This document shows positions 17,846 through 27,473 of a stretch of 64,000 bases of DNA, one piece after another (the first letter of the stretch is position 1; every line of letters begins with the position of its first letter). The translations under genes were made by a program, and so were the position numbers. The stretch is from Microbacterium terregens (GTDB lineage Bacteria > Pseudomonadota > Alphaproteobacteria > Sphingomonadales > Sphingomonadaceae): NCBI RefSeq assembly GCF_027922045.1, contig NZ_BSEX01000004.1:124001-188000 (forward strand). The letters are read 5' to 3'. The notes under the pieces were generated by a model. That model was given only the letters and a program-made list of their open reading frames with translations. It was not told the DNA's origin and did no database searches.

Positions 17846-18904
17846 TCAGGCCGCGAGCATCGCCTTGTCGCAAGGCTGCCGTCCCTGGACGATCACCTCG
17901 CGCGCGAGCAATGCGGCCGCACGCGCGGGAGAAACCCGCTCCGCCTCCGCCAGGTCCAGCACCTCGCCCAGCCGCGTGGCGACGCCGTCGACGCGGGACG
18001 GCACCACCGCTTCGCTCCAGCCGAGATATTCGGCCGCCACGTTGATGATGCCACCGGCGTTGACGACATAGTCGGGTGCATAGAGCACGCCGCGCTTCGC
18101 CAGCAGTTCCCCCACCTCCGCCGACGCCAGCTGGTTGTTGGCAGCACCGCACACGACCTTCGCCTGCAAGCTGGTTGCGGTCGCAACGTTCAGCACACCG
18201 CCCAGCGCACAGGGTGCAAAGACATCCGCCCGAACACCGGAGATCGCGCGGGAGGACACCAGGACCGCTCCGAAACGGGTCGCCGCCCGCGCCGCCAGTT
18301 CCGATCGCGATTCCGCGATCACCAGCCGGGCACCGGCGGCGTGGAGCAGTTCGCACAGCGCCATGCCTACATGGCCGACGCCCTGCACCGCCACCGTCAC
18401 CTCCGCCAGCGACTTGCCCAGTCGCCGTGCGATTGCCACCTCCATCGCCCGGAACACGCCGCGCGCGGTCCAGGGGGAAGGATCGCCGCCGGGCCGCTCG
18501 CCCTGCCGGGGCAGGCCGGCGACGTGGGCCGTCTGCCCTGCGACAACCGCCATGTCCTCGACGCTGGTGCCGGCATCCTCGGCCGTCACATAGCGCCCGT
18601 CGAGCGCTGCGACCGCGCGACCGAACGCCTCGAACAGCTGCGAGCGGCTGAACGGCGCCTCGGGGAGCATCAGCACGGCCTTGCCGCCTCCCAGCGGCAA
18701 CCCGGCCAGCGCGTTCTTCATCGTCATGCCCGCGGCGAGCCGAAGTGCATCCTCGCTCGCGGTCGCCTCGTCGGCATAGTGCCACAACCGGCAGCCGCCT
18801 GCTGCAGGCCCCAGCACGGTGGAATGCAGGACGATGAAGCCCCGCAAGCCCGACTGCGGGTCGTCGAGACGGACAACGGCTTCGGGGGGCAGCAATTCAT
18901 TCAT
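17846..18904 (-). CDS. Glu/Leu/Phe/Val dehydrogenase family amino-acid dehydrogenase
   Basis: A 352-residue NAD-dependent oxidoreductase that deaminates an amino acid to the 2-oxo acid. The catalytic segment is GMTMKNALAGLPLGGGKAVL (lysines near residues 65 and 77) and the aspartate lies in TAEDAGTSVEDM. The Rossmann loop is VQGVGHVG, and PDYVVNAGGIINVAAEYLGW is family-typical. Length and motifs fit leucine or phenylalanine dehydrogenases better than hexameric glutamate dehydrogenases. Its neighbours (two Lrp regulators and the phenylalanine hydroxylase operon) favour an aromatic or branched-chain amino acid as substrate. It is divergent from an Lrp gene, the likely regulator. Confidence 0.88.
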   Translation of the reverse strand: MNELLPPEAVVRLDDPQSGLRGFIVLHSTVLGPAAGGCRLWHYADEATASEDALRLAAGMTMKNALAGLPLGGGKAVLMLPEAPFSRSQLFEAFGRAVAALDGRYVTAEDAGTSVEDMAVVAGQTAHVAGLPRQGERPGGDPSPWTARGVFRAMEVAIARRLGKSLAEVTVAVQGVGHVGMALCELLHAAGARLVIAESRSELAARAATRFGAVLVSSRAISGVRADVFAPCALGGVLNVATATSLQAKVVCGAANNQLASAEVGELLAKRGVLYAPDYVVNAGGIINVAAEYLGWSEAVVPSRVDGVATRLGEVLDLAEAERVSPARAAALLAREVIVQGRQPCDKAMLAA

Positions 18905-19031
18905 GGCGGGACCCTCATCTGTGATGCAGCGAAGTGATACCTCGAGCCGGCAGGGCGAACTGATCTTTGTTGACCGCAGCCTTTGCTGTACGCGCAAGAA
19001 CTGACCGCTCTTGTCCGCTCTGGAGGATGGA

Positions 19032-19496
19032 TTGACCCAGCCGCTCGACGATGCCGAACGTCGTATCCTGCGCGTCCTTCAGGAGGACGCGAGCCTGCCC
19101 ACCGCTGCAGTCGCAGAACGCGTGGGTCTCTCCCCCTCGCCGTGCTGGCGACGGATCGACCGGCTGGAGCGGGATGGCGTCATCCGCAAGCGCGTGGCGC
19201 TGCTCGATCGGCGCGCCATCGGGCTTAACGCGCACGTCTTCGCGCAGGTGAAGCTCAACGCCCATGGCCGCGCGCACCTGGACGAGTTCGCCGAGGCGAT
19301 CCGCGCCTTTCCGGAAGTGCTGGAATGCTACGTGCTGATGGGGCCGGTCGACTTCCTGATGCGCGTCGTCGCCGAGGACATCGAAGCCTATGAACGCTTC
19401 TTCTTCGACAAGCTGTCGCGCGTCCCCGGCGTGCAGGAGGTCGTCTCCACGGTCGCCCTGTCGGAGATCAAGTCGACCACCGTCCTGCCGGTGTGA
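19032..19496 (+). CDS. Lrp/AsnC family regulator, divergent from the dehydrogenase
   Basis: An Lrp-type regulator of about 154 residues. The N-terminal HTH contains DAERRILRVLQEDA and the recognition helix SPSPCWRRIDRLERDG; the C-terminal RAM domain has VLECYVLMGPVDFLMRVV and ends STTVLPV. I place the start at TTG 19032 because GGAGG sits 5 bases before it; an upstream TTG at 19011 lacks such a site. Lrp proteins bind as octamers or hexadecamers and respond to amino acids. The 127-base gap to the divergent dehydrogenase gene is the expected site of action. A second Lrp gene is convergent 124 bases downstream. Confidence 0.9.
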   Translation: MTQPLDDAERRILRVLQEDASLPTAAVAERVGLSPSPCWRRIDRLERDGVIRKRVALLDRRAIGLNAHVFAQVKLNAHGRAHLDEFAEAIRAFPEVLECYVLMGPVDFLMRVVAEDIEAYERFFFDKLSRVPGVQEVVSTVALSEIKSTTVLPV

Positions 19497-19619
19497 CAGC
19501 ATCAGCTTGCCCACTGAGGCGAGCCGCAGCACGCCATTGAACGCCCGCGATGCGGAACGCGCGGAAGCCGCACCCCAGCTGGGTCGGGAGCGAAGCGGAA
19601 CCTCGCGCCCCGGAACCGA

Positions 19620-20090
19620 TCACACTGGTAAGGCCGTCGTGTATTTGGTGGTGGCCAGCACGAAGTGCGACGAGCCACCGGCAACGGAGGGGTGGCCCAG
19701 CATCGTCTGCATCAGGAACTGGTTGTAGTCGACGACGTCCGCCACGACGACCCGGAGCAGATAGTCCCACTCGCCGGACATGGAGAAGCACTCCACCACC
19801 TCCGGCCGGCCCTGGACGAACTCCTCGAAGCTCTGCCGCGCCTCGGCCGCGTGGCTGCGCATGCGGATGTTGCACATCACGTTGACCCCCCGGCCCACGG
19901 CTTCCGGGTCGACGAGCCGGACGGTGCGCCCGAGGATGCCAGCCGCCTCCAGCGCCTTCGCCCGCCGCCAGCAGGAGGCCGGGGACGCCCCGACCTCCTC
20001 CGCAAGCTGGGCGTGACTGAGCGTCGCATCCTCCTGCAACAGCCGGACGATTCGACGATCGACCGCATCCATCGTGCGATCCTGTTTCAT
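19620..20090 (-). CDS. Lrp/AsnC family regulator, divergent from phhA
   Basis: A 156-residue Lrp-type protein: HTH at residues 10-60 (RRIVRLLQEDATLSHAQLAE, then SPASCWRRAKALEAAG) and a RAM domain with VVECFSMSGEWDYLLRVVV, ending in KYTTALPV. It is divergently transcribed from phenylalanine hydroxylase with 94 bases between starts. That is the classic arrangement for an Lrp activator of phhA, and an ATGAT-N5-ATCAT inverted repeat lies between them. It resembles the neighbouring Lrp protein but is a distinct subfamily. Confidence 0.9.
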   Translation of the reverse strand: MKQDRTMDAVDRRIVRLLQEDATLSHAQLAEEVGASPASCWRRAKALEAAGILGRTVRLVDPEAVGRGVNVMCNIRMRSHAAEARQSFEEFVQGRPEVVECFSMSGEWDYLLRVVVADVVDYNQFLMQTMLGHPSVAGGSSHFVLATTKYTTALPV

Positions 20091-20144
20091 GTTCCCGCCG
20101 ATCCTCGCGAATTCATTTCATCCGAGACGATAAAGCCGCCCCGA

Positions 20145-20159
20145 ATGATGAGCAATCAT
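20145..20159. promoter_or_regulatory. Inverted repeat in the phhA/Lrp intergenic region
   Basis: ATGAT at 20145-20149 and ATCAT at 20155-20159 form a perfect 5-base inverted repeat around GAGCA, 15 bp in total, as expected for an Lrp-family site. It ends 25 bases before the phhA ATG and lies 55 bases from the Lrp start. The assignment as Lrp operator is inferred from position and shape. Confidence 0.4.
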
Positions 20160-20184
20160 CGGCGTTGGGTGAGATCGTGTCGGC

Positions 20185-21048
20185 ATGAGCGAGGATCCGG
20201 GCACACCACCGGCGGGCGCCGCCAAGGACTGGACCATCCCCCAGCGGTGGGAATCCTACACGCCGGAAGACCACGCCACCTGGGACAGGTTGTTCGAGCG
20301 CCAGGCGCAGCTTCTTCCCGGGCGCGTCACACCGCTGTTTCTGCAGGGCCTGGACATTCTGCGCCTGTCGAAGCCCGGCATCCCCGACTTCGAAGAACTG
20401 TCGGAGCGGCTGATGAAGGCGACCGGCTGGCAGGTCGTGGCGGTTCCCGGGCTCGTCCCCGACAACGTCTTCTTCGATCATCTCGCGAACCGTCGGTTCG
20501 TTGCCGGCAACTTCATCCGGCGTCCTGACCAGCTCGATTATCTCCAGGAGCCCGACGTCTTCCACGACGTGTTCGGCCACGTCCCGCTGCTCACCCAGCC
20601 GGTCTTTGCCGATTACATGCAGGCCTATGGCCAGGGCGGCCAGCGCGCCGCCGCGGCGGGCATGATCGCGAAGCTGGCCCGGCTCTACTGGTACACGGTC
20701 GAGTTCGGACTGGTTCGGTCGGGTGATGCGCTCCAGCTCTATGGCGCCGGCATCGTCTCCTCCTACGGCGAGTCGCAGTTCGCGCTCGACGATCCCTCGC
20801 CCCACCGCATCCGGTTCGACCTCAAGCGGGTGATGCAGACCCGCTATCGCATTGACGACTATCAGCAGAGCTACTTCGTCATCGACAGCTTCGAGGACCT
20901 GCTCGACCAGACGCTGAACACCGATTTCGGACCGATCTATGCCGAACTGGCGGACGCCACCGACATCGAGACCGACGCGGTCCTGCCGTCCGACCACCTC
21001 TATAACCGGGGCACCCAGGCCTACGCGCAAGGGAAGCGCTCCGCATGA
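20185..21048 (+). CDS. phhA: Phenylalanine 4-monooxygenase
   Basis: A 287-residue monomeric aromatic amino-acid hydroxylase that converts phenylalanine to tyrosine with tetrahydropterin and oxygen. The non-haem iron ligands are visible: the two histidines of EPDVFHDVFGHVPLL and the glutamate of WYTVEFGL. WESYTPEDHATWDRLFERQ and GNFIRRPDQLDYLQEPD are also family-typical, and the length is usual for bacterial PhhA. It begins the catabolic series phhA-hpd-hmgA-fahA-maiA and is divergent from an Lrp gene. No pterin-carbinolamine dehydratase (phhB) is visible nearby. The ATG at 20185 is the first good start. Confidence 0.96.
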   Translation: MSEDPGTPPAGAAKDWTIPQRWESYTPEDHATWDRLFERQAQLLPGRVTPLFLQGLDILRLSKPGIPDFEELSERLMKATGWQVVAVPGLVPDNVFFDHLANRRFVAGNFIRRPDQLDYLQEPDVFHDVFGHVPLLTQPVFADYMQAYGQGGQRAAAAGMIAKLARLYWYTVEFGLVRSGDALQLYGAGIVSSYGESQFALDDPSPHRIRFDLKRVMQTRYRIDDYQQSYFVIDSFEDLLDQTLNTDFGPIYAELADATDIETDAVLPSDHLYNRGTQAYAQGKRSA

Positions 21049-21106
21049 GCTGCCTTCCGCGGCGATGCCGCCCCTCCCCATCTTCCAACGCTCCGAAAGG
21101 CTTTGC

Positions 21107-22168
21107 ATGACCACGCAGAACAATCCGCTCGGCCTCGATGGCTTCGAATTCTGCGAGTTCACCTCGCCCGATCCGGAACAGCTCGGCCAGCACTTCGAGC
21201 AGATGGGCTTCGTGCCGACCCACCGTCATCCGACCAAGCAGGTCACCCGCTACAAGCAAGGCCGCATCAACCTCCTGCTGAACGCCGAGCCGGAGGGTCA
21301 GGCTGCAGATTTCCGCGCCGCCCACGGCCCGTCGGCAAGCGGCATGGCCTTCCGGGTCGCCGATCCGCGGGCGGCCCGGGACCATGCCGTGGCCGAGGGC
21401 GCCGTGGCGGTCGACGCCGGGCGCGGCACGCTGGGCACCGACGCCTGTGCGATCGAGGGGATCGGCGGATCCTACCTCTATCTCGTAAAGAGCGGCGAGG
21501 ATCTCTACGCCGGGTGGCAGGAAGTGCCGGGCTGGCAGGAGGCGGAGGCGCGCAACTCGGTCGGCCTCGACCTGCTCGACCACCTCACCCACAATGTCCG
21601 CCGCGGCGAGATGCGGACCTGGTCGAGCTTCTACGGCCGGCTGTTCGGGTTCGAGGAGCAGAAGTATTTCGACATCAAGGGGAAGGCGACAGGCCTGTTC
21701 AGCCAGGCGATGATCGCCCCCGACGGTGCCATCCGCATCCCCCTCAACGAGAGCCAGGACGAGAACAGCCAGATCGAGGAGTTCATCCGCGAGTATCAGG
21801 GCGAAGGCATCCAGCACCTCGCCCTCACGACCGAGAACATCTACGAGACGGTCGAGAAGCTGCGCGCGCGCGGCGTGCGGCTCCAGGACACGATCGAGAC
21901 CTATTACGAGCTGGTCGACAAGCGCGTGCCCGGCCACGGCGAGGATCTGGAGCGGCTGCGCCGCAACCGCATCCTGATCGACGGATCGGTCGAGAACGGC
22001 GAAGGCATCCTGCTCCAGATCTTCACCGAGAACATGGTCGGACCGATCTTCTTCGAGATCATCCAGCGCAAGGGCAACCAGGGCTTCGGCAACGGCAACT
22101 TCCAGGCCTTGTTCGAATCGATCGAGCTCGACCAGATCCGCCGCGGAGTCATCAAGGTCGATGCCTGA
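21107..22168 (+). CDS. hpd: 4-Hydroxyphenylpyruvate dioxygenase
   Basis: A 353-residue dioxygenase forming homogentisate from 4-hydroxyphenylpyruvate. The C-terminal catalytic domain has the three iron ligands in DHLTHNV, IQHLALTT and PIFFEIIQRKG, with the closing helix GNGNFQALFESIE. The N-terminal vicinal-oxygen-chelate half starts at NPLGLDGFEFCEF. The ATG at 21107 has GAAAGG 6 bases upstream. It lies 58 bases behind phhA and 33 bases before hmgA. An aminotransferase linking tyrosine to its substrate is not in this block. Confidence 0.96.
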   Translation: MTTQNNPLGLDGFEFCEFTSPDPEQLGQHFEQMGFVPTHRHPTKQVTRYKQGRINLLLNAEPEGQAADFRAAHGPSASGMAFRVADPRAARDHAVAEGAVAVDAGRGTLGTDACAIEGIGGSYLYLVKSGEDLYAGWQEVPGWQEAEARNSVGLDLLDHLTHNVRRGEMRTWSSFYGRLFGFEEQKYFDIKGKATGLFSQAMIAPDGAIRIPLNESQDENSQIEEFIREYQGEGIQHLALTTENIYETVEKLRARGVRLQDTIETYYELVDKRVPGHGEDLERLRRNRILIDGSVENGEGILLQIFTENMVGPIFFEIIQRKGNQGFGNGNFQALFESIELDQIRRGVIKVDA

Positions 22169-22201
22169 TCCCGGAACGGCAGGCTTGCGGAGCAACGCGG
22201 C

Positions 22202-23521
22202 ATGACGATGCACACGCCCGCGGGGGCGCATACGGGCGCAGCCTATGTGCCCGGCTTCGGCAACCATGTCGCGACGGAGGCGGTTGCGGGTGCGCTGCCG
22301 ATCGGCCGCAACAGTCCACAGCACGTGTCCTTCGGCCTCTATGCGGAGCAATTGTCCGGCACCGCCTTCACCGCCCCGCGCGCGGAGAACCGGCGTTCCT
22401 GGCTGTACCGGCTTCGCCCCGCCGCGCAGCACCCGGCGTTCGTGCGGTCGGCCGCGGCCCCGCGCCTGCGCTCGGGCCCGTTTGCGGAGGTGTCGCCGTC
22501 GCCCAACCGCATGCGCTGGGATCCGCTGCCCTGGCCGGACGTCGCGACCGACTGGCTCGACGGCCTCGTCACCTATGGCGGCAACGGCAGCCCCGATGCG
22601 CAGGCGGGGGTCGGCATCCATCTCTATGCCGCGACCGCCGACATGGCGCGCGCCTTCTTCTCGGCCGATGGCGAGCTGCTGATCGTGCCGCAGGAGGGCC
22701 GGCTGTCGATCACCACCGAGTTGGGCCATATCAACATCGCGCCGCTCCAGGTGGCGCTGATCCCGCGGGGCATACGCTTCCGGATTGCGCTGCCGGACGG
22801 GCGGGCGCGCGGCTATGTGCTGGAGAACTATGGCGCGCTGTTCCGCCTGCCCGATCTCGGGCCGATCGGTGCCAATGGCCTTGCCAATCCGCGGGACTTC
22901 GAGACGCCGGTCGCATCGTTCGAGGATGTCGATGCGCCCTGCACCGTCGTCCAGAAGTTCCAGGGCGGCCTGTGGGATGCGACGCTCGACCATTCGCCGT
23001 TCGACGTGGTCGCCTGGCACGGCAATCTCGCGCCTTGCCGCTACGACCTGACGCGCTTCAACACGATCAACACGGTCAGCTTCGACCATCCCGATCCGTC
23101 GATCTTCACCGTGCTGACCAGCCCCAGCGACACGCCGGGAACGGCCAATTGCGACTTCGTGATCTTTCCGCCCCGCTGGATGGTGGCCGAAGGAACGTTC
23201 CGCCCGCCCTGGTTCCACCGCAACGTGATGAGCGAGTTCATGGGGCTGGTGACCGGCGCCTATGATGCCAAGCAGGGCGGGTTCTCGCCGGGGGGCGCCA
23301 GCCTGCACAACCAGATGAACGGGCACGGGCCCGACCGCGCGAGCTATGACAAGGCAGTCGCCGCCGAGCTCGCGCCCCACCGTATCGAGGACACCATGGC
23401 CTTCATGTTCGAGACCCGCCACGTGGTCGCGCCGACCCGCTGGGCAACCGAGACCCCGACGATGCAGCTCGACTATGACGAAGTCTGGTCGGGTTTCACC
23501 AAGGCGGAGTTGCCGCGTTGA
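22202..23521 (+). CDS. hmgA: Homogentisate 1,2-dioxygenase
   Basis: A 439-residue ring-cleaving dioxygenase that opens homogentisate to maleylacetoacetate. Iron ligands appear as the histidine of PPWFHRNVM, the glutamate of SEFMG and the histidine of [19 protein letters not shown] near the N-terminus and [11 protein letters not shown] are standard family segments. Length is normal. Its TGA stop overlaps the TTG start of fahA by 4 bases (23518-23521), so the two are translationally coupled. Confidence 0.96.
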   Translation: MTMHTPAGAHTGAAYVPGFGNHVATEAVAGALPIGRNSPQHVSFGLYAEQLSGTAFTAPRAENRRSWLYRLRPAAQHPAFVRSAAAPRLRSGPFAEVSPSPNRMRWDPLPWPDVATDWLDGLVTYGGNGSPDAQAGVGIHLYAATADMARAFFSADGELLIVPQEGRLSITTELGHINIAPLQVALIPRGIRFRIALPDGRARGYVLENYGALFRLPDLGPIGANGLANPRDFETPVASFEDVDAPCTVVQKFQGGLWDATLDHSPFDVVAWHGNLAPCRYDLTRFNTINTVSFDHPDPSIFTVLTSPSDTPGTANCDFVIFPPRWMVAEGTFRPPWFHRNVMSEFMGLVTGAYDAKQGGFSPGGASLHNQMNGHGPDRASYDKAVAAELAPHRIEDTMAFMFETRHVVAPTRWATETPTMQLDYDEVWSGFTKAELPR

Positions 23522-24828
23522 GCTGGAGCATCGACGAGACTCACGACCCCGCCCGGACGAGCTGGGTGCAGGGCGCGGATGACCACCCCGAGTTCCCGAT
23601 CCAGAACCTGCCCCTCGGCATCTTCTCGACCGGCGGGGCGCCACGCGGCGGCATTGCCATCGGCGACCGGATCCTCGATCTCGCCGCACTCGCGGAGAGC
23701 GGGCTGCTGGAGGGCGAAGCGCAACAGGCTGCCGTCGCCGCCTCCGGCCCGACGCTGAATCCGTTGCTGGCGTTCGGCGCGGCGCCCCGGCGCGCACTCC
23801 GCCGGGCGGTGTCGGCGCTGCTCAGCGATCCGGCGCAGCAGGACGCCGTCTCGCGCTGCCTGTACCAAGCCGCGGCATGCACGCTGCACCTTCCGGCGGC
23901 AGTGGGCGACTACACCGACTTCTACGTCGGCATCCACCACGCGACCAACGTCGGCAAGGTATTCCGCCCCGACAATCCGCTGCTGCCCAACTATAAATTC
24001 GTGCCGATCGGCTATCACGGCCGCGCCTCCTCGGTGCGCGTGTCCGGCACGCCGCTGGTGCGCCCGTATGGCCAGCTCAAGGCGCCGGACGCCGACGTGC
24101 CCGTGCGCGCACCCACCCGCCGGCTCGACTTCGAGCTGGAGATGGGCGTGTGGATCGGCGCCGGCAACGGGCTGGGCGAAACCATCCCGATCGGAAGCGC
24201 GGCGGAGCATGTCGCCGGCTTGTCGCTGCTCAACGACTGGTCGGCACGCGACATCCAGGCCTGGGAATACCAGCCGCTCGGGCCCTTCCTGGCCAAGAAC
24301 TTCCTGACCACGGTATCGCCCTGGATCGTCACCGCCGAGGCGCTCGCTCCCTTCCGCACGGCCCAGCCCGCGCGGCCGGCGGACGACCCCGCTCCCCTGC
24401 CCTATCTGCTCGACGCCGGGGATCAGGCGGAGGGGGCGCTTGCCATCACGCTCGAAGTGACCTTGGCTACCCAGGCGATGCGCGTGGCGGGCATGGCGCC
24501 CGCCCGGCTGAGCCGCAGTGCCGCCACCCACATGTACTGGACGATCGCCCAGATGGTCGCGCACCATGCCTCCAACGGCTGCGATCTTCGCCCCGGCGAC
24601 CTGCTCGGCACCGGCACCATCTCCGCGCCGACGCGCGAAGGCTTGGGCAGCCTGCTCGAACTCACCCGCGCCGGTGCGGAGCCGATCGCGCTGCCGACGG
24701 GCGAGGTCCGCAGCTTTCTGGAGGACGGGGACGAACTCACGCTCGCCGGCCGTGCTGAGGCGCCCGGCTATCGCACGATCGGCTTCGGCCCGTGCACCGG
24801 CATCGTGATGCCCGCGATCGCCGCGTGA
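23518..24828 (+). CDS. fahA: Fumarylacetoacetase
   Basis: A 436-residue hydrolase for the last step of tyrosine degradation, giving fumarate and acetoacetate. The catalytic region reads [16 protein letters not shown], with the histidine that acts as base, followed by [16 protein letters not shown] and the metal-binding [12 protein letters not shown] and [10 protein letters not shown]. The start is TTG at 23518, overlapping the hmgA stop; AAGGCGGAG lies 8 bases upstream. The end overlaps maiA by 4 bases. The gene order FAH before isomerase differs from the reaction order, which is common in bacteria. Confidence 0.95.
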   Translation: MSWSIDETHDPARTSWVQGADDHPEFPIQNLPLGIFSTGGAPRGGIAIGDRILDLAALAESGLLEGEAQQAAVAASGPTLNPLLAFGAAPRRALRRAVSALLSDPAQQDAVSRCLYQAAACTLHLPAAVGDYTDFYVGIHHATNVGKVFRPDNPLLPNYKFVPIGYHGRASSVRVSGTPLVRPYGQLKAPDADVPVRAPTRRLDFELEMGVWIGAGNGLGETIPIGSAAEHVAGLSLLNDWSARDIQAWEYQPLGPFLAKNFLTTVSPWIVTAEALAPFRTAQPARPADDPAPLPYLLDAGDQAEGALAITLEVTLATQAMRVAGMAPARLSRSAATHMYWTIAQMVAHHASNGCDLRPGDLLGTGTISAPTREGLGSLLELTRAGAEPIALPTGEVRSFLEDGDELTLAGRAEAPGYRTIGFGPCTGIVMPAIAA

Positions 24829-25466
24829 TCCGCCTGCACGGCTACTGGCGGTCGAGCGCCGCCTATCGCGTCCGCATCGCGCTCAATCTGAAGGGCCTCG
24901 CCTACCACCATGTGCCCCATGACCTGCGCACCGGCGCCCAGCGCCACCAGAGCTATACCATGCTCAACCCGCAGGGACTGGTCCCCGCCCTGGAGACCAA
25001 CCAGGGGGTCGTGACCCAAAGCCTCGCCATCCTCGAATGGCTGGAGGAGACGCACCCGGCGCCTGCCCTGCTCCCCGCGTCCGCGCGGGGCCGCGCAACC
25101 GTGCGCGCCATGGCCGGGCTGATCGCCTGCGACATCCACCCGCTCAACAACCTGCGGGTTCTGACCACCCTCCGCAGCGACTTGGGCGCCGACGAAGCGC
25201 AGGTCTCCGCCTGGATCGGGCGCTGGATCACGGAAGGGTTTGGCGCGCTTGAGACGCTGGTGGCACGGCACGGCGGCCGGTACGCCTTTGGCGACACGCC
25301 GTCGCTCGCCGACTGCTGCCTCGTACCCCAGGTCTATTCGGCAGAGCGCTTCGGCGTGGACCTCTCCCGCTTTCCCAGGATCCTCGACTGCACAGCAGCA
25401 GCCCGGGCGCTCGAGCCGGTCGCCGAGGCCCATCCCGATCGCCAGCCGGATGCCGATCCTGCATGA
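24825..25466 (+). CDS. maiA: Maleylacetoacetate isomerase (zeta-class GST)
   Basis: A 213-residue glutathione transferase of the zeta class that isomerises maleylacetoacetate to fumarylacetoacetate. The active-site motif RSSAAYRVRIALNLKGL is at residues 8-24; NPQGLVPAL and SLAILEWLEE follow in the thioredoxin fold, and DIHPLNNLRV marks the helical domain. I choose GTG at 24825, overlapping the fahA stop as GTGA, because it places the motif at the usual distance from the N-terminus. The stop overlaps the Rieske gene as ATGA. Confidence 0.95.
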   Translation: MIRLHGYWRSSAAYRVRIALNLKGLAYHHVPHDLRTGAQRHQSYTMLNPQGLVPALETNQGVVTQSLAILEWLEETHPAPALLPASARGRATVRAMAGLIACDIHPLNNLRVLTTLRSDLGADEAQVSAWIGRWITEGFGALETLVARHGGRYAFGDTPSLADCCLVPQVYSAERFGVDLSRFPRILDCTAAARALEPVAEAHPDRQPDADPA

Positions 25467-25825
25467 GCGATCTTCCGCGCCTTTCCGCCACTCCGCCGGG
25501 CATCGCCGTCTGTACTCTGGATCTCCTCGCAGATGGCACGGCCCGCAATATCGTCATCGAGACTCGGACCGGCCGCTTTCACGGCTTCCTGGTGCGTATC
25601 GGCGATCAGGTCCGCGGCTATGTCGATCGCTGCCCGCACGCCGGGCTGCCGCTCGCCCAGACGCTGGACGCCTACCTGACCCCCGACGGCCGCTTCATCA
25701 CCTGCAGCTGGCACGGCGCGCTGTTCGAGCCGGAGACGGGCGCCTGCGTCGGCGGTCCCTGTGCCGGACAGCGCCTCACCTCCTGGCCGGTCACGGTGCG
25801 TGACGGGCGGATCGTCACCTGCTGA
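25463..25825 (+). CDS. Small Rieske [2Fe-2S] protein
   Basis: A 120-residue single-domain Rieske protein. The two cluster motifs are complete: DRCPHAGLPL near residue 55 (Cys-x-His) and CSWHGALFEPETG near residue 76 (Cys-x2-His). There is no signal peptide or membrane anchor, so it is a cytoplasmic electron carrier resembling NirD-like or dioxygenase ferredoxins. Its ATG overlaps the maiA stop, making it the last gene of the homogentisate operon. Neither HmgA nor Hpd needs a ferredoxin, so its partner is unclear; PhhA or another oxygenase is a guess. Confidence 0.85.
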   Translation: MSDLPRLSATPPGIAVCTLDLLADGTARNIVIETRTGRFHGFLVRIGDQVRGYVDRCPHAGLPLAQTLDAYLTPDGRFITCSWHGALFEPETGACVGGPCAGQRLTSWPVTVRDGRIVTC

Positions 25826-25856
25826 CCGGAAGCCGGCCAGAACGGCGGACGTCCGG

Positions 25857-26357
25857 CTAGCGCGGGGTAACCGGCACCCCACAACGGGCGTGGTCACCCG
25901 CCTTGCATGCGGCGACGTCCGCCTGCCAGCGGCGGCGAGCGGCCTCGGCAGCCGCAACCTGATCCGCATAGTTGGTGAGCGCCTCGTCATGGAGGCGCTG
26001 TTGCTCGCGATACTGCGCCAGCCGTTCCTCCTGCGCCTGCCGGTCCGCGGCAATCCGCTGCGAGTCTGCCTCGGCCAGGACGCGCTGCGCCGCATTGGCT
26101 TCTCGCACCCGCGCCGCCTCTGCCTCCGCAGCCGCGCGCGCCTCCGCATCCTCGGCGGTCCCCGTTACCGTCTCGCCAGAGCGGGAGGCATCGGCGCGCT
26201 GCGCCTCTTCCATCGTGGGGAGGTCGAGCCTCAGCCCGCCGCGCGCGCTGTCCTGTTGAGGAACGGCGCTCCCTGCCGGCCATGCCTGCGCCGGCGACGA
26301 TCCCACCATCCATATCGCCGCTACCGCAAGCGTGATCTTGTGCTTGGGGACCATCAC
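25857..26357 (-). CDS. Exported coiled-coil protein of unknown function
   Basis: A 166-residue protein with a signal peptide (residues 1-25, cleavage near AQAW). Residues 60-140 are alanine-, glutamate- and arginine-rich with little proline or glycine and should form a long coiled coil. The C-terminal part contains two cysteines (VAACKAGDHARCGVP) that could form a disulphide. I do not recognise a family. It is convergent with the tyrosine operon, 31 bases from the Rieske gene. Either of two adjacent ATG codons (26357 or 26354) could be the start. Confidence 0.7.
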   Translation of the reverse strand: MMVPKHKITLAVAAIWMVGSSPAQAWPAGSAVPQQDSARGGLRLDLPTMEEAQRADASRSGETVTGTAEDAEARAAAEAEAARVREANAAQRVLAEADSQRIAADRQAQEERLAQYREQQRLHDEALTNYADQVAAAEAARRRWQADVAACKAGDHARCGVPVTPR

Positions 26358-26524
26358 CCCTCCTGATCGAAGTTCAACACGGCCTTAGAGCGCTCCTCCG
26401 CTTCCTGTCCACGCAAGGAGGTGATCTGGAACGCGCCTGAGGTCGCGATGGAGATTGTCCTTGCAGGCGCCGCCTGATCTACTGCTCGCCGGAGTTTCCC
26501 CGACCTGATTCCCGGAGTTTGCCA

Positions 26525-27445
26525 ATGACCATCCGAAGCAGCGACGTCGAAGGCGTCGAACAGATCGTCCTGCCGCCGGTGCGCGATCTGGGGGATGGCT
26601 TCACCGTGCGCCGCGCGCTGCCGTCGGCGCATCGCCGCATGGTGGGTCCCTTCATCTTCTTCGACCAGATGGGTCCGGCGGCGTTTCGCGGCGGCGAAGG
26701 CCTCGACGTACGCCCGCACCCGCACATCGGCCTCGCCACCGTCACCTATCTGCTGGACGGGGAGATCCTGCACCGCGACAGCGTGGGCTCGGTGCAGCCG
26801 ATCCGGCCGGGCGAGGTCAACTGGATGACGGCTGGCTCCGGCATCGTGCATTCGGAGCGCACCGGACCCGAGCAGCGCGCGGCCGAGAGCAGCCTGTTCG
26901 GCCTCCAGACCTGGCTGGCGCTGCCGACCCATGTGGAAGAGGCCGCCCCAGACTTCGCGCACTACAAGGCGCAGGAGATCCCCGTCGCCGAAGCCGACGG
27001 CGCGCGGCTGACGCTGATCGCCGGCACGTCCGACGGCATGGCGTCTCCGGTGAAGACCTTCTCCGACCTGGTCTACGCCGACATCCAGCTGGCGGCCGGC
27101 GCACGCTACCAGGTGAAGGCCGAGCATATCGAGCGCGCGATCTATGTCGTCGAAGGAAGCGTCGCAGTCTTGGGACAGACCGGCACCTTCGCCACCGGCG
27201 AACTCGTCCTGTTCAAGCCCGGCGCGGAGATCGTCGTGCAGGCACCCCAGGGTGCGCGCCTGATGTTGATCGGTGGCGAGCCCTTCCCCGAACGCCGCTA
27301 CATCTTCTGGAACTTCGTCTCTTCGCGCGAGGAGCGGATCGAGCAGGCCAAGGCCGATTGGAAGGCGCAGCGGTTCGCGGCGGTGCCGGACGAGGACGAG
27401 TTCATCCCGCTTCCGGAGACGCCGGCCCCGGTGCGCTACCCATGA
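26525..27445 (+). CDS. Pirin family protein
   Basis: A 306-residue bicupin. The pirin N-terminal cupin has the metal ligands [18 protein letters not shown] (histidines near residue 58) and SGIVHSER (histidine and glutamate near residue 105), preceded by [12 protein letters not shown]. The C-terminal pirin domain begins near residue 175. Bacterial pirins include quercetinase-like dioxygenases and redox-sensing regulators; the substrate is not evident. Start ATG 26525 is taken with GGAG 7 bases upstream. Two copies of CCGGAGTTT lie 23 bp apart just before it. Confidence 0.9.
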   Translation: MTIRSSDVEGVEQIVLPPVRDLGDGFTVRRALPSAHRRMVGPFIFFDQMGPAAFRGGEGLDVRPHPHIGLATVTYLLDGEILHRDSVGSVQPIRPGEVNWMTAGSGIVHSERTGPEQRAAESSLFGLQTWLALPTHVEEAAPDFAHYKAQEIPVAEADGARLTLIAGTSDGMASPVKTFSDLVYADIQLAAGARYQVKAEHIERAIYVVEGSVAVLGQTGTFATGELVLFKPGAEIVVQAPQGARLMLIGGEPFPERRYIFWNFVSSREERIEQAKADWKAQRFAAVPDEDEFIPLPETPAPVRYP

Positions 27446-27473
27446 TCGCCGTCTCCAGACCGCGCACCTAGGA

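Noticed and set aside
20879..23797. A 972-codon open frame antisense to phhA, hpd and hmgA
   Set aside because: It mirrors high-GC codon structure of real genes, is rich in Arg/Ala/Gly/His and has no recognisable fold; the sense genes are certain.
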